Source: Curvibacter sp. (GTDB lineage Bacteria; Pseudomonadota; Gammaproteobacteria; Burkholderiales; Burkholderiaceae_C). Taken from it: DNA of 43,282 nucleotides. This document shows positions 35,960 to 43,282 of the stretch, one piece after another. Below the pieces are notes generated by a model. That model saw nothing but the letters and a program-made list of their open reading frames with translations. It was not told where the DNA came from and made no database searches. Each line of letters starts with the position of its first letter. Positions within the stretch are counted from its first letter, which is position 1. A program made the translations under genes and the position numbers. Location of the stretch: positions 1 to 43,282 of the forward strand of contig JAFAMV010000100.1 of the NCBI GenBank assembly GCA_019233055.1, given 5' to 3'.

Positions 35960-36541
35960 ATGGCTGGCAAGAAGATTCTGATGATCTGTGGCGACTACTG
36001 CGAAGACTATGAAGTGATGGTGCCCTTCCAGGCCCTGCTCGCGGTGGGTCACACGGTGCACGCGGTCTGTCCCGACAAGCAGGCGGGCGATTCGATCAAG
36101 ACGGCCATCCACGATTTCGAGGGCGCGCAGACCTACAGCGAGAAGCCGGGGCACAACTTCGTGCTCAACGCCAGCTTCGCCGAGCTGCGCGCCGAAGACT
36201 ACGACGCCCTGGTGGTGCCCGGCGGCCGCGGCCCCGAGTACCTGCGCGGCTACCCGGCCGTGCTGGCGGCTGTGCGGCACTTCTTCAGCGCCGCCAAGCC
36301 GGTGGCCGCGATCTGCCACGGCGCCCAGCTGCTGGCCGGGGCCGGCGTGCTGCAAGGCCGGACCTGCTCGGCCTACCCAGCCTGCCGGGCCGAGGTCGAG
36401 CTGGCCGGCGGTCACTATGCCGACATCGCGGTCGACCGGGCCCACACCGAAGGCAACCTGGTCAGCGCGCCAGCCTGGCCGGCCCACCCCGACTGGATCG
36501 CCCAGTTCCTGACCCTGCTGGGCACCCGCATCAGCCACTGA
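35960..36541 (+). CDS. DJ-1/PfpI family protein
   Basis: This 193-residue protein belongs to the class I glutamine-amidotransferase-like DJ-1/PfpI superfamily. The nucleophile elbow is AICHGAQLL with C119-H120, and E15 in GDYCEDYE is the acidic partner. Members act as proteases, glyoxalases, chaperones or deglycases, so the precise role is open. An AAGGAG precedes the ATG. It lies between purine genes but has its own 119-base upstream gap. Confidence 0.9.
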   Translation: MAGKKILMICGDYCEDYEVMVPFQALLAVGHTVHAVCPDKQAGDSIKTAIHDFEGAQTYSEKPGHNFVLNASFAELRAEDYDALVVPGGRGPEYLRGYPAVLAAVRHFFSAAKPVAAICHGAQLLAGAGVLQGRTCSAYPACRAEVELAGGHYADIAVDRAHTEGNLVSAPAWPAHPDWIAQFLTLLGTRISH

Positions 36542-36635
36542 GAAGCGGCCGACGCCAGCCGACGCCAGGGCCGGCCGCCGCTTGACGGCCCTGCCAGGGG
36601 GCCGCGATGATGCGCGCCAGCCCAGGAGACAAACC

Positions 36636-37013
36636 ATGTGCCAGGTGTTCATCAGCGCCGATCCGCGCCTCTACGAGAACCGTGCCCGCTCGGTGCGCCT
36701 GCATGGCGTGGCCACCAGCATCCGGCTGGAGAACCTGTTCTGGCAGGTGCTGGAAGAGATCGCCGGGCGCGACGGCATGAGCGTGCCGCAGCTGTGCGCC
36801 CGGCTGCACGACGAGTTGCTGGCCGAGCGCGGCAGCGTCGAGAACTTCGCCTCGTTCCTGCGCGTGTGCTGCGGCCGCTACCGGGCCTTGCAGCTGTCGG
36901 GCGGCATCCCGCGCGACCTCAGCATCCCGATCCGCAGCCTGAATGCCGAACGCGTGCTCGCCAGCGAGGGGCTGCCGCCCGAGGTCCGGGGCGGCCAGCG
37001 GCAGGCGGCCTGA
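36636..37013 (+). CDS. Ribbon-helix-helix (RHH_4-type) domain protein
   Basis: This 125-residue protein holds a ribbon-helix-helix DNA-binding domain of the PF13467 type: RSVRLHGVATSIRLENLFWQ, then the VLEEIAGRDGMSVPQLCARL helices. Such proteins are probable transcription regulators, but the target is unknown. The ATG at 36636 is preceded by CAGGAGA. An upstream in-frame start at 36582 adds unrelated residues. Confidence 0.78.
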   Translation: MCQVFISADPRLYENRARSVRLHGVATSIRLENLFWQVLEEIAGRDGMSVPQLCARLHDELLAERGSVENFASFLRVCCGRYRALQLSGGIPRDLSIPIRSLNAERVLASEGLPPEVRGGQRQAA

Positions 37014-37062
37014 GCGCGGGTCTGCCGCCGTGGCGGCGCAGCGGTCCCGGACGCGGCGAAGC

Positions 37063-38019
37063 TCAGTTCAAGGTCATGCTGAGCTTGCGGCGGTAGCGCG
37101 CCACCAGCTCGGCCTGCGGGTCCTGGGCGGCCACGGCCTTGCCGGCGATCTCGATGCCGCCGGCCGCCTTGCCGCCGGTCTCGGCGCTGGCCTTGGGCTT
37201 GGGCGGGGTCAGCAGCTCGAGGATGGCGACGAAGGTCTTGCGCGCGGCCTCTTCGTTCCAGCCCTTGTCGCGCAGGATGATCTCGAGCAGCTCGTCCATC
37301 GCGTCGGTCCAGTCGCCCAGGGCGATCAGCAGGCGGCTCTTGGCAAAACGGGTGTCGAAATCACGCTTGTTCTCGGCGATGCGGGCATCGAAGTCGGCCA
37401 GCGACCATTGGCCGCGCGCGTCGGTGGCGATGAATTCGAGTGCCTCCAGCCAGCGCAGCAGGGCATCGAAGCGCAACGGACGCGGGATGCGCGCCAGCGG
37501 CTCGCCCAGATTGGCCCGGGCCTCCTCGAAACTGCCGGTGGCGATCAGCAGGCGGGTGTATTCGAAGCGCGCGTCGTCGTTGCCCGGGTCGGCCGCCAGG
37601 GCATCGGCCAGCTTGGCCAATGCCGCCTCGGTGTCGCCGGCCTGCAGCAGGGCGTCGGCCTCCTCGGTCTCGGCCTCGGCCTGCAGCGCCTCTTCGGAGG
37701 GCACATGCTTGTCGAGGAACTCGCGCACCTTGCCCTCGGGCAGCGCGCCCATGAAGCCGTCCACCGGCTGCCCGCCCATCAGCAGGATGCAGGTCGGGAT
37801 GCTGCGGATGCCGAAGGCGGCCGCCAGCTGCTGCTCCTGGTCGGAGTCGATCTTCACCAGCTTGAAGCGGCCGTCGTAGTCGGCCTCCAGCTTTTCGAGC
37901 AGCGGCCCCAGGGTCTTGCAGGGGCCGCACCAGGGCGCCCAGAAGTCCACCAGCACCGGCGTGGTCATGGAAGCGGCAATGACTTCGGTTTCAAAATTTT
38001 GGAGGGTGACGTCGATCAT
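37063..38019 (-). CDS. cnoX: Thioredoxin-TPR chaperone, CnoX (YbbN)-like
   Basis: This 318-residue cytoplasmic protein has an N-terminal thioredoxin domain (about 5-110) with active site WCGPC at residues 30-34. A helical tetratricopeptide part follows (about 115-290). This is the layout of CnoX/YbbN, which protects proteins from hypochlorous-acid damage and hands them to GroEL. Unlike E. coli CnoX, which has the degenerate SxxC, the CxxC here is complete, so it may also be an oxidoreductase. It is divergent from purE. Confidence 0.88.
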   Translation of the reverse strand: MIDVTLQNFETEVIAASMTTPVLVDFWAPWCGPCKTLGPLLEKLEADYDGRFKLVKIDSDQEQQLAAAFGIRSIPTCILLMGGQPVDGFMGALPEGKVREFLDKHVPSEEALQAEAETEEADALLQAGDTEAALAKLADALAADPGNDDARFEYTRLLIATGSFEEARANLGEPLARIPRPLRFDALLRWLEALEFIATDARGQWSLADFDARIAENKRDFDTRFAKSRLLIALGDWTDAMDELLEIILRDKGWNEEAARKTFVAILELLTPPKPKASAETGGKAAGGIEIAGKAVAAQDPQAELVARYRRKLSMTLN

Positions 38020-38125
38020 TTCGGAGCTTTCAGGGCCTAAAAGTAAAATTCATGGCTGCAACCCGGCATTCCAGGCTGCGGCCCGCCGACACCGGCAGGC
38101 CAGCCCGGGCCGAACCAACACCTCT

Positions 38126-38623
38126 ATGACGACCAGCATTCACATCGGCGTGGTCATGGGCTCCAGCAGCGACTGGGACACCATGCAGCATGCAGTCCAG
38201 ATTCTCCAGCAATTCGGCATCGCTCATGAAGCCCGCGTGGTCTCGGCGCACCGCATGCCCGACGACATGTTCGCCTACGCCGAGTCGGCCGCCGGCCGGG
38301 GCCTCAAGGCCATCATCGCCGGCGCCGGTGGCGCCGCCCACCTGCCGGGCATGATCGCGGCCAAGACCCCCGTGCCGGTGCTGGGCGTGCCGGTGGCCAG
38401 CCGCCACCTGCAAGGCGTCGATTCGCTGCACAGCATCGTGCAGATGCCCAAGGGCGTGCCGGTGGCCACCTTTGCCATCGGCAACGCCGGCGCCGCCAAT
38501 GCCGCGCTGTTCGCGGTCGCCCTGCTGGCCAACGAAGACCCGGCCCTGCGCCAGCGCCTGGAGGCCTTCCGCGCCGAACAGACCGCCGCCGCGCGCGCCA
38601 TGACCCTGCCGCCCGCCGCATGA
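38126..38623 (+). CDS. purE: N5-carboxyaminoimidazole ribonucleotide mutase
   Basis: This 165-residue enzyme moves the carboxyl group from N5 to C4 of the imidazole in purine synthesis. It is a class I Pur[21 protein letters not shown] and [11 protein letters not shown], then [20 protein letters not shown] use the ATG at 38126, because the longer upstream frame runs into the cnoX promoter region. The stop overlaps purK by four bases (ATGA), consistent with coupled translation of consecutive pathway steps. Confidence 0.97.
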   Translation: MTTSIHIGVVMGSSSDWDTMQHAVQILQQFGIAHEARVVSAHRMPDDMFAYAESAAGRGLKAIIAGAGGAAHLPGMIAAKTPVPVLGVPVASRHLQGVDSLHSIVQMPKGVPVATFAIGNAGAANAALFAVALLANEDPALRQRLEAFRAEQTAAARAMTLPPAA

Positions 38624-39798
38624 GCACCGCCCTGATCCTGCCCGTCGAGAAGACGGAAACCACCCTGGGGGTGCTGGGCGGGGGCCAGTTGGGCCGCATG
38701 TTCGTCCACGCCGCCCAGCAGATGGGCTACTTCACCGCCGTGCTCGACCCGGATCCGGCCAGCCCGGCCGGCCGCGTCAGCCACCACCACATCCGCTGCG
38801 ACTACAGCGACCCGGCCGGCCTGGACGAGCTGGCCCGGCTGTGCAGCGCCGTGACCACCGAATTCGAGAACGTGCCCGCCGAGGCCATGGCCCGGCTGGC
38901 GGCCAGCCGCCCGGTCTCGCCGGCCGCCGCTGCCGTGGCCATCGCCCAGGACCGGGCCGCCGAGAAGGCCCATTTCGTGCGCTGCGGCGTGCCCTGCGCC
39001 CCCCATGCGGTGATCGAATCGGCCGCGCAGCTGGCGGCCGTGCCGGCCGATCTGCTGCCGGGCATCCTCAAGACCGCGCGCCTGGGCTACGACGGCAAGG
39101 GCCAGGTCCGGGTCGCCGATGCGGCCGCCCTGGCGGCCGCCTGGGCCGAGCTGGGCCAGGTGACCTGCGTGCTCGAGAAGATGCTGCCGCTGGCCGCCGA
39201 ATGCTCGGTGATCGTGGCCCGGGGCGCCGATGGCGCGATGGTGAACTTCCCGGTGCAGCGCAACCTGCACCGCGCGGGCATCCTGGCGGTGACCGAAGTC
39301 TATGAAGGCAACCTGCCGGCCGATCTGGCCGCCCAGGCCGTCGCCGCCGCACGCTCGGTGGCCACCGGCCTCGACTATGTGGGGGTGCTGTGCGTCGAGT
39401 TCTTCGTGCTGCAGGGCGACACCCTGGTGGTCAACGAGATCGCGCCGCGGCCGCACAACAGCGGGCACTACACCGTCGACGCCTGCGACCTGTCGCAGTT
39501 CGACCTGCAGGTGCGTGCGATGACCGGCCTGCCCCTGCTGGCGCCACGTCTGCACAGCCCCAGCATCATGCTCAACCTGCTGGGCGACCTCTGGTATCCC
39601 GACGGCGCCGCCGACGCCAGCACCCCGCCGTGGGAGCGGGTGCTGGGCCTGCCCGGTGCCCACCTGCACCTCTATGGCAAGCTCGAGGCCAAGCGCGGCC
39701 GCAAGATGGGCCACCTGACCCTGACCGGCAGCAGCCCGGACGAGGTGCGCCAGGCCGCCCTGCAGGCGGCCGCCATCCTGGGCCTGGAACCCTTCTGA
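38620..39798 (+). CDS. purK: N5-carboxyaminoimidazole ribonucleotide synthase
   Basis: This 392-residue ATP-grasp enzyme carboxylates aminoimidazole ribotide with bicarbonate and feeds PurE. Landmarks are [20 protein letters not shown], then YDGKGQVRV in the ATP-grasp loop and [19 protein letters not shown] in the metal and substrate site. The start overlaps the purE stop. A short 10-base gap leads to the tsaC gene, so purE-purK-tsaC is one operon. Confidence 0.97.
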   Translation: MSTALILPVEKTETTLGVLGGGQLGRMFVHAAQQMGYFTAVLDPDPASPAGRVSHHHIRCDYSDPAGLDELARLCSAVTTEFENVPAEAMARLAASRPVSPAAAAVAIAQDRAAEKAHFVRCGVPCAPHAVIESAAQLAAVPADLLPGILKTARLGYDGKGQVRVADAAALAAAWAELGQVTCVLEKMLPLAAECSVIVARGADGAMVNFPVQRNLHRAGILAVTEVYEGNLPADLAAQAVAAARSVATGLDYVGVLCVEFFVLQGDTLVVNEIAPRPHNSGHYTVDACDLSQFDLQVRAMTGLPLLAPRLHSPSIMLNLLGDLWYPDGAADASTPPWERVLGLPGAHLHLYGKLEAKRGRKMGHLTLTGSSPDEVRQAALQAAAILGLEPF

Positions 39799-39808
39799 AA
39801 GGCCGCGC

Positions 39809-40798
39809 ATGATTCTGGATGGGCACGACCCCGTGTCGATAGAACGCGCCGCCCAGGCGCTGGCGGCGGGCGAGCTGATCGGCCTGCCCACCGAGACGGT
39901 CTACGGCCTCGCGGCCGATGCCGGCAGCGATGGGGCGGTGGCCAAGATCTTCAGCGCCAAGGGACGGCCCAGCGACCACCCGCTGATCGTGCACCTGGCC
40001 AGCGCCGCCGAGGTGCCGGCCTTTGCCGCCCAGGTCCCGGATTTCGCCCAGGCCCTGATGGACGCCTTCTGGCCCGGCCCCCTGACCCTGATCCTGCCGC
40101 GCCGTGCCGAGGCCGGTGGCGCCGCCGCCGGCGGGCAGGACTCGATCGGCCTGCGCTGTCCTTCGCACCCGGTCGCCCATGCCCTGCTGACGGCCTGTGC
40201 GCGCCTGGGGGTGATGGGCCTGGCGGCCCCCAGCGCCAACCTGTTCGGCCGGGTGAGCCCGACCACGGCCGGCCACGTCGAAGGCGAGTTCGGCGACGGG
40301 CTCCTGGTGCTCGACGGCGGCCCCTGCCGGGTGGGCATCGAATCGACCATCGTCGACTGCACGCGGGGCGCGCCGGTGCTGCTGCGCCCCGGCGGCATCA
40401 GCCGCGAGCAGGTCGAGGCCGCCTGCGGCCGCTCGCTGCGCAGCCGCGAAGACCTGTCCAGCCCCGATCCCCGGGCCTCCGGCACGCTCGAAGCCCACTA
40501 TGCGCCGCGGGCCAAGGTGCGGCTGATGGACACCCAGGCGCTCCAGGCGGCCTTGCAGTTGCTGGGCACCGAGGCCCCGCGCATCGGGGTCTATGCGCGC
40601 ACGGCCCTGGCCGCCACCGAGGCCTCGGTGCAGCTGCGGCGCATGCCGGCAGACGCCGAAGCCACCGCACGCGAACTGTTCGCGGTGCTGCGGCGTTTCG
40701 ACGAGGACGGCGTCCAATTGATCTGGGTCGAACGGCCGCCGGCCTCGGCCGACTGGGAAGGCGTGAGCGATCGTCTGCAGCGCGCCGCAGCAGCTTGA
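39809..40798 (+). CDS. tsaC: Threonylcarbamoyl-AMP synthase, Sua5 type
   Basis: This 329-residue enzyme makes threonylcarbamoyl-adenylate, the donor for the t6A modification of ANN-reading tRNAs. The N-terminal YrdC domain has LPTETVYGLAADA, KIFSAKGRPSDHPLIVH and APSANLFGRVSPT. The C-terminal approx 100 residues form the extra Sua5 domain (SGTLEAHYAPRAKVRL starts it). This length distinguishes it from the short TsaC of E. coli. It follows purK by 10 bases. Confidence 0.93.
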   Translation: MILDGHDPVSIERAAQALAAGELIGLPTETVYGLAADAGSDGAVAKIFSAKGRPSDHPLIVHLASAAEVPAFAAQVPDFAQALMDAFWPGPLTLILPRRAEAGGAAAGGQDSIGLRCPSHPVAHALLTACARLGVMGLAAPSANLFGRVSPTTAGHVEGEFGDGLLVLDGGPCRVGIESTIVDCTRGAPVLLRPGGISREQVEAACGRSLRSREDLSSPDPRASGTLEAHYAPRAKVRLMDTQALQAALQLLGTEAPRIGVYARTALAATEASVQLRRMPADAEATARELFAVLRRFDEDGVQLIWVERPPASADWEGVSDRLQRAAAA

Positions 40799-40849
40799 CA
40801 GGGCGTTTGCATCAGGCTCGTTAAACTAGCGCTTCTTATGGAGATTTCA

Positions 40850-41791
40850 ATGACTGGAAATTGGACGCGCCGCCTGCTGGTGCTGGCAGCCTGTGCAAGT
40901 GCGGCGCTGCTGTCCGCCTGCGGCTCGAGCACCATCGATTCGGCCCTGGTGCCCTCGCGCATCATCAGTTTCGGCGACGGTCTCAGCGACCTCGGCCAGA
41001 CCGGCACCCGCTACACGGTCAACGACAACACCACCAACATCTGGACCCAGCAGTTCGCCGCCAACTATGGCGTGAACCTCAGTGCCAAGGCCTCCGGCGG
41101 CACCAGCTATGCCAGCGCCCATGTGCGCGTGACGCTGAAGCCCGATGCCGTGGGCTCCAGTACCAGCCTGACCGTGTCGCAGCAGATCGACCAGTTCCTG
41201 GCCAATGACAGCTTCGGCAGCAACGATGTGGTGCTCCTCAACGGCGGCCTCAGCGATCTGATCGTGCAGGCCCAGAGCTACACCAACGACTCTTCGCTCG
41301 ATCTGGCCATGACCCAGGCCGGCAAAGACCTCGCCACCCAGGTCCGGCGCCTCGTGACGGCGGGCGCCAAGTACGTGGTGGTGGCCGGCCTCTATGACGC
41401 CAGCAAATCGCCCTGGGGGGTGCAGAGCAATCTGAGCGGCTCCCTGAGCACGGCGGTGCAGGACTTCAACAGCGCCCTGCTGGTGGCCATCAACGACCTG
41501 GGCTCGAATGTGCTCTTCGTCGATGGCGCCTACTACTACAACCTGCTCATCGGCAGCCCATCGAGCTATGGCCTGACCGATTCCACCGACGTCGCCTGCA
41601 CCTCGGTGGATGCCGGTGTGGGCATCGGCATCGGCCTGGGCCAGGTCAACTCGGGCCTGTGCAACACAAACACCCTGGTCAGCGGCATCGACTACACCAA
41701 GTACGCCTTTGCCGACAAGGTCTACTTCACCCCGGCCGCCCAGGTCCAGTTCGGCAACTATGCCTACGGCCGCATCAAGGCCCGCTGGTAA
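40850..41791 (+). CDS. SGNH/GDSL-fold lipoprotein lacking the catalytic residues
   Basis: This protein of about 313 residues resembles SGNH/GDSL lipases of the outer membrane. The signal peptide ends in a lipobox (LLSAC). I prefer the ATG at 40850, which has GGAG six bases upstream. An ATG four codons earlier has none. The fold signatures are recognisable, but all key residues are changed. Block I reads FGDGLSD instead of FGDSLSD. Block III reads GGLSDL instead of GxND. Block V reads DKVYFTPAAQ where DxxHPT is expected. Hydrolase activity is therefore unlikely. A binding or structural role is inferred. TTGACA at 40795-40800 could be its -35 element. Confidence 0.8.
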   Translation: MTGNWTRRLLVLAACASAALLSACGSSTIDSALVPSRIISFGDGLSDLGQTGTRYTVNDNTTNIWTQQFAANYGVNLSAKASGGTSYASAHVRVTLKPDAVGSSTSLTVSQQIDQFLANDSFGSNDVVLLNGGLSDLIVQAQSYTNDSSLDLAMTQAGKDLATQVRRLVTAGAKYVVVAGLYDASKSPWGVQSNLSGSLSTAVQDFNSALLVAINDLGSNVLFVDGAYYYNLLIGSPSSYGLTDSTDVACTSVDAGVGIGIGLGQVNSGLCNTNTLVSGIDYTKYAFADKVYFTPAAQVQFGNYAYGRIKARW

Positions 41792-41812
41792 GCCTTCGAC
41801 CGTCGCCAACGC

Positions 41813-41848
41813 AAAGGCCGGCCCGACAGGGCTGGCCTTTTTTGTTTT
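41813..41848 (+). terminator. Rho-independent terminator after the SGNH-fold gene
   Basis: AAAGGCCGGCCC and GGGCTGGCCTTT pair around a GACA loop with one internal mismatch, followed by TTTTGTTTT. It lies about 20 bases after the stop codon. Confidence 0.9.
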
Positions 41849-41924
41849 CGCAGTCCGGCTGCGTCGTGGCTCCAATGCTCAACTGCCAGAAATCGCTCTT
41901 TTAAGATCGCTTATGAAGAAAAAT

Positions 41925-42016
41925 CGCTCTCATGAGAGCGCTTGTTGAGAAAATCCGATCAACACTCTACAATGACTCTGATAAGAACACTTGTGCAGTA
42001 CAAGCGTTCTCATGAG
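41925..42016 (+). promoter_or_regulatory. hipBA operator-promoter region
   Basis: A perfect 16-base palindrome, CGCTCTCATGAGAGCG (41925-41940), lies just upstream of a good promoter: TTGAGA (41945-41950), 17-base spacer, TACAAT (41968-41973). The core CTCATGAG recurs at 42009-42016, exactly 80 bases further, next to the hipB ribosome site. A second inverted repeat, AGAACACTTGT (41984-41994) with ACAAGCGTTCT (42000-42010), covers the transcription start side. Further upstream TCGCT repeats at 41893, 41907 and 41924 suggest additional weak sites. This fits cooperative autorepression by HipB with HipA. Confidence 0.75.
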
Positions 42017-42025
42017 GATGTTTTC

Positions 42026-42352
42026 ATGGTTGCCACCCCCAACCTGGCTGTAGACCGCGCGCTCAAGGCATTGGGCCAGAACATCGGGCTCGCACGCCGG
42101 CGGCGCGGTCTGTCCCAGGCCGATTTGGCGTCCCGCATGAGCGTTTCGGTGAGCACGGTGCGTCGGCTGGAGGATGGCCACCCAGGAACAGCACTCACCT
42201 ACCTGGCCAGCGCGCTGCAGGTTTTTGGAGATCTGGAAAAGCTGAATCTCCTTTTGGACACGCAGGCCGACTCGGTCGGACTTGCGCTGATGGACGCAGA
42301 GCTTCCATCTCGGGTTTACAGCAAGCGTCGCAAGACGCCCAAAGCCTTTTGA
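42026..42352 (+). CDS. hipB: HipB-type XRE antitoxin and autorepressor
   Basis: This 108-residue protein has a central XRE helix-turn-helix (LGQNIGLARRRRGLSQADLA, then SRMSVSVSTVRRLEDGHPG). It should bind the palindromes upstream and neutralise HipA. I choose the ATG at 42026 with GAGGA upstream. The longer in-frame start at 41942 lies upstream of the predicted promoter -10 element. The hipA gene follows after 15 bases. Confidence 0.88.
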   Translation: MVATPNLAVDRALKALGQNIGLARRRRGLSQADLASRMSVSVSTVRRLEDGHPGTALTYLASALQVFGDLEKLNLLLDTQADSVGLALMDAELPSRVYSKRRKTPKAF

Positions 42353-42367
42353 AGGACTGTTCGCGTC

Positions 42368-43282
42368 ATGGCGACCAAAGCAAGTGCCGCAGTACAAAGC
42401 ATGAAAACGGAACTGGATGTCTGCCTGGGAAAGGTCGGCACACCCGTGGGCAAACTCGTGTTCGTGCGAAACGGGCCTCGGGTATTCACGCAGTTCACCT
42501 ACTTTCAGGATTGGCTCGACCACACAGACACGTTCAACGTATCGCCAGACCTCATGGCCACACCGGGTTACCAGACCCGCAAACCGACGACCAAGGAAGA
42601 CTCGCCGTTTTTTCTTGCCCTCGGAGACACCGAGCCAGATGCGTGGGGCCGCCGTGTCATCGCTCGCGCGCATGCCAAGCGCCGCGAAGACAATCCCCAT
42701 CTGGGGGCACTGACCGAGCTCGACTATCTTTGCGCGGTCGATGATTTCAGCCGCATGGGCGCACTGCGCCTGCGTGATTCCCGGGGTGCTTACCTCGACG
42801 CCGTGCCTGCGGGCAGGCGAGCGACGCCGCCCATGCTTGAACTCGAGAAGATGCTCTCCTCTTCTCGAGCCGTCGAACTCGGCAAGGAAACCACCCAGGA
42901 TTTGGCCTACCTTCGCGGCAAGGGCACCTCTCTCGGAGGCATGCGCCCGAAATGCAGCATCCTGGACGAAGAAGGCTGCCTGGCATTGGGCAAGTTCCCG
43001 AGCATCAAGGACGAACGCAATGTGACCCGCGCGGAGGTGCTGGCGCTCAAGCTGGCAGACCTGGCGGGCATCACCGCCGCAAAGGCCCATGTGTCCGTGG
43101 TGCAAGGCACTCCCGTGGCGGTGATCCGGCGATTTGACCGCACCCCCGATGACGCACGTATTCCGTACCTGTCCGGCGCCACCTTGCTGCAGGCGAGTCG
43201 ACACGAAGACCGCGCCTACACCGAGGTACTCGCGGTGATGAAGGGGGTCTGTGCCAACTACGTCGACGACGCCCGGGAATTG
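42368..43282 (+). CDS. hipA: HipA-type serine/threonine kinase toxin (3' end outside window)
   Basis: The frame is open from the ATG at 42368 to the window edge, giving the first 305 residues of a HipA-family kinase. Visible are the N-terminal domain (VCLGKVGTPVGKLVFVRNG), then DSPFFLALGDTEPDAWGRRV, the LGGMRPKCSI phosphate-loop region and KFPSIKDERNVTRAEVLAL with the nucleotide-site lysine. VIRRFDR precedes the kinase core. The catalytic loop (NxxDDH type) would lie just beyond the edge, so integrity cannot be judged. Family members phosphorylate glutamyl-tRNA synthetase or related targets and cause dormancy. Confidence 0.9.
   Translation, partial: MATKASAAVQSMKTELDVCLGKVGTPVGKLVFVRNGPRVFTQFTYFQDWLDHTDTFNVSPDLMATPGYQTRKPTTKEDSPFFLALGDTEPDAWGRRVIARAHAKRREDNPHLGALTELDYLCAVDDFSRMGALRLRDSRGAYLDAVPAGRRATPPMLELEKMLSSSRAVELGKETTQDLAYLRGKGTSLGGMRPKCSILDEEGCLALGKFPSIKDERNVTRAEVLALKLADLAGITAAKAHVSVVQGTPVAVIRRFDRTPDDARIPYLSGATLLQASRHEDRAYTEVLAVMKGVCANYVDDAREL

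Noticed and set aside
1..43282. CRISPR arrays, tRNA, rRNA or insertion sequences
   Set aside because: No regularly spaced repeats, cloverleaf-like segments, rRNA stretches or transposase genes were recognised.

Overview
The window reads as chromosomal DNA from a high-GC betaproteobacterium, most likely a member of the Burkholderiales. The basis is the very GC-rich third codon positions, the order uvrA / MFS / ssb, a Gram-negative porin, and typical Burkholderiales relatives such as a purE-purK-tsaC run, a DUF1177 protein with an OPT transporter, and an SGNH-type lipoprotein. I cannot name the genus from sequence alone. No tRNA, rRNA or CRISPR array was seen.

Layout. (1) 1-4.1 kb: an organosulfur or sulfonate scavenging cluster, with the end of an SsuB-like ATPase, an SsuA-like binding protein, a DszA/NtaA-type flavin monooxygenase and a TauD-type dioxygenase. 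(2) 4.1-6.0 kb: a TetR repressor divergent from an MFS exporter, with AT-rich palindromes between them. (3) 6.0-7.7 kb: a secreted lipoprotein built from two related halves. (4) 8.0-20.2 kb: a lower-GC defence island. It starts with decayed type I restriction debris (RhuM and HsdR pieces). Next comes a controller-protein (C protein) gene in tandem with a 5'-nucleotidase, divergent from an unknown 174-aa protein across a clear pair of C-boxes. A DUF2442-HicB-like fusion follows, then an hsdM-hsdS-mcrB-mcrC operon with overlapping genes and no hsdR, and a DUF433/PIN toxin-antitoxin pair. (5) 20.2-25.1 kb: the core genes ssb, an MFS transporter and uvrA. (6) 25.4-31.2 kb: a probable peptide-utilisation operon of OPT transporter, PLP enzyme, peptidase E, porin and DUF1177. 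(7) 31.2-33.2 kb: a membrane EAL protein. (8) 33.4-40.8 kb: mostly core metabolism (thioesterase, EamA-type exporter, purC, DJ-1/PfpI protein, ribbon-helix-helix protein, thioredoxin-TPR chaperone, purE, purK, tsaC/sua5). (9) 40.8-43.3 kb: an SGNH-fold lipoprotein that has lost its catalytic residues, then a hipBA operon cut off by the window edge.

Two arrangements in the island stand out. First, the type I methylase and specificity subunits are co-operonic with McrBC rather than HsdR, and the McrB carries an extra domain inserted in its AAA+ core. This suggests a methylation-coupled, GTP-driven restriction system. Second, a controller protein of the kind that times expression of restriction enzymes is coupled to a nucleotide-hydrolysing enzyme instead. 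The 5'-nucleotidase occupies the place where the restriction endonuclease gene normally sits. This is my leading candidate for an undescribed system.
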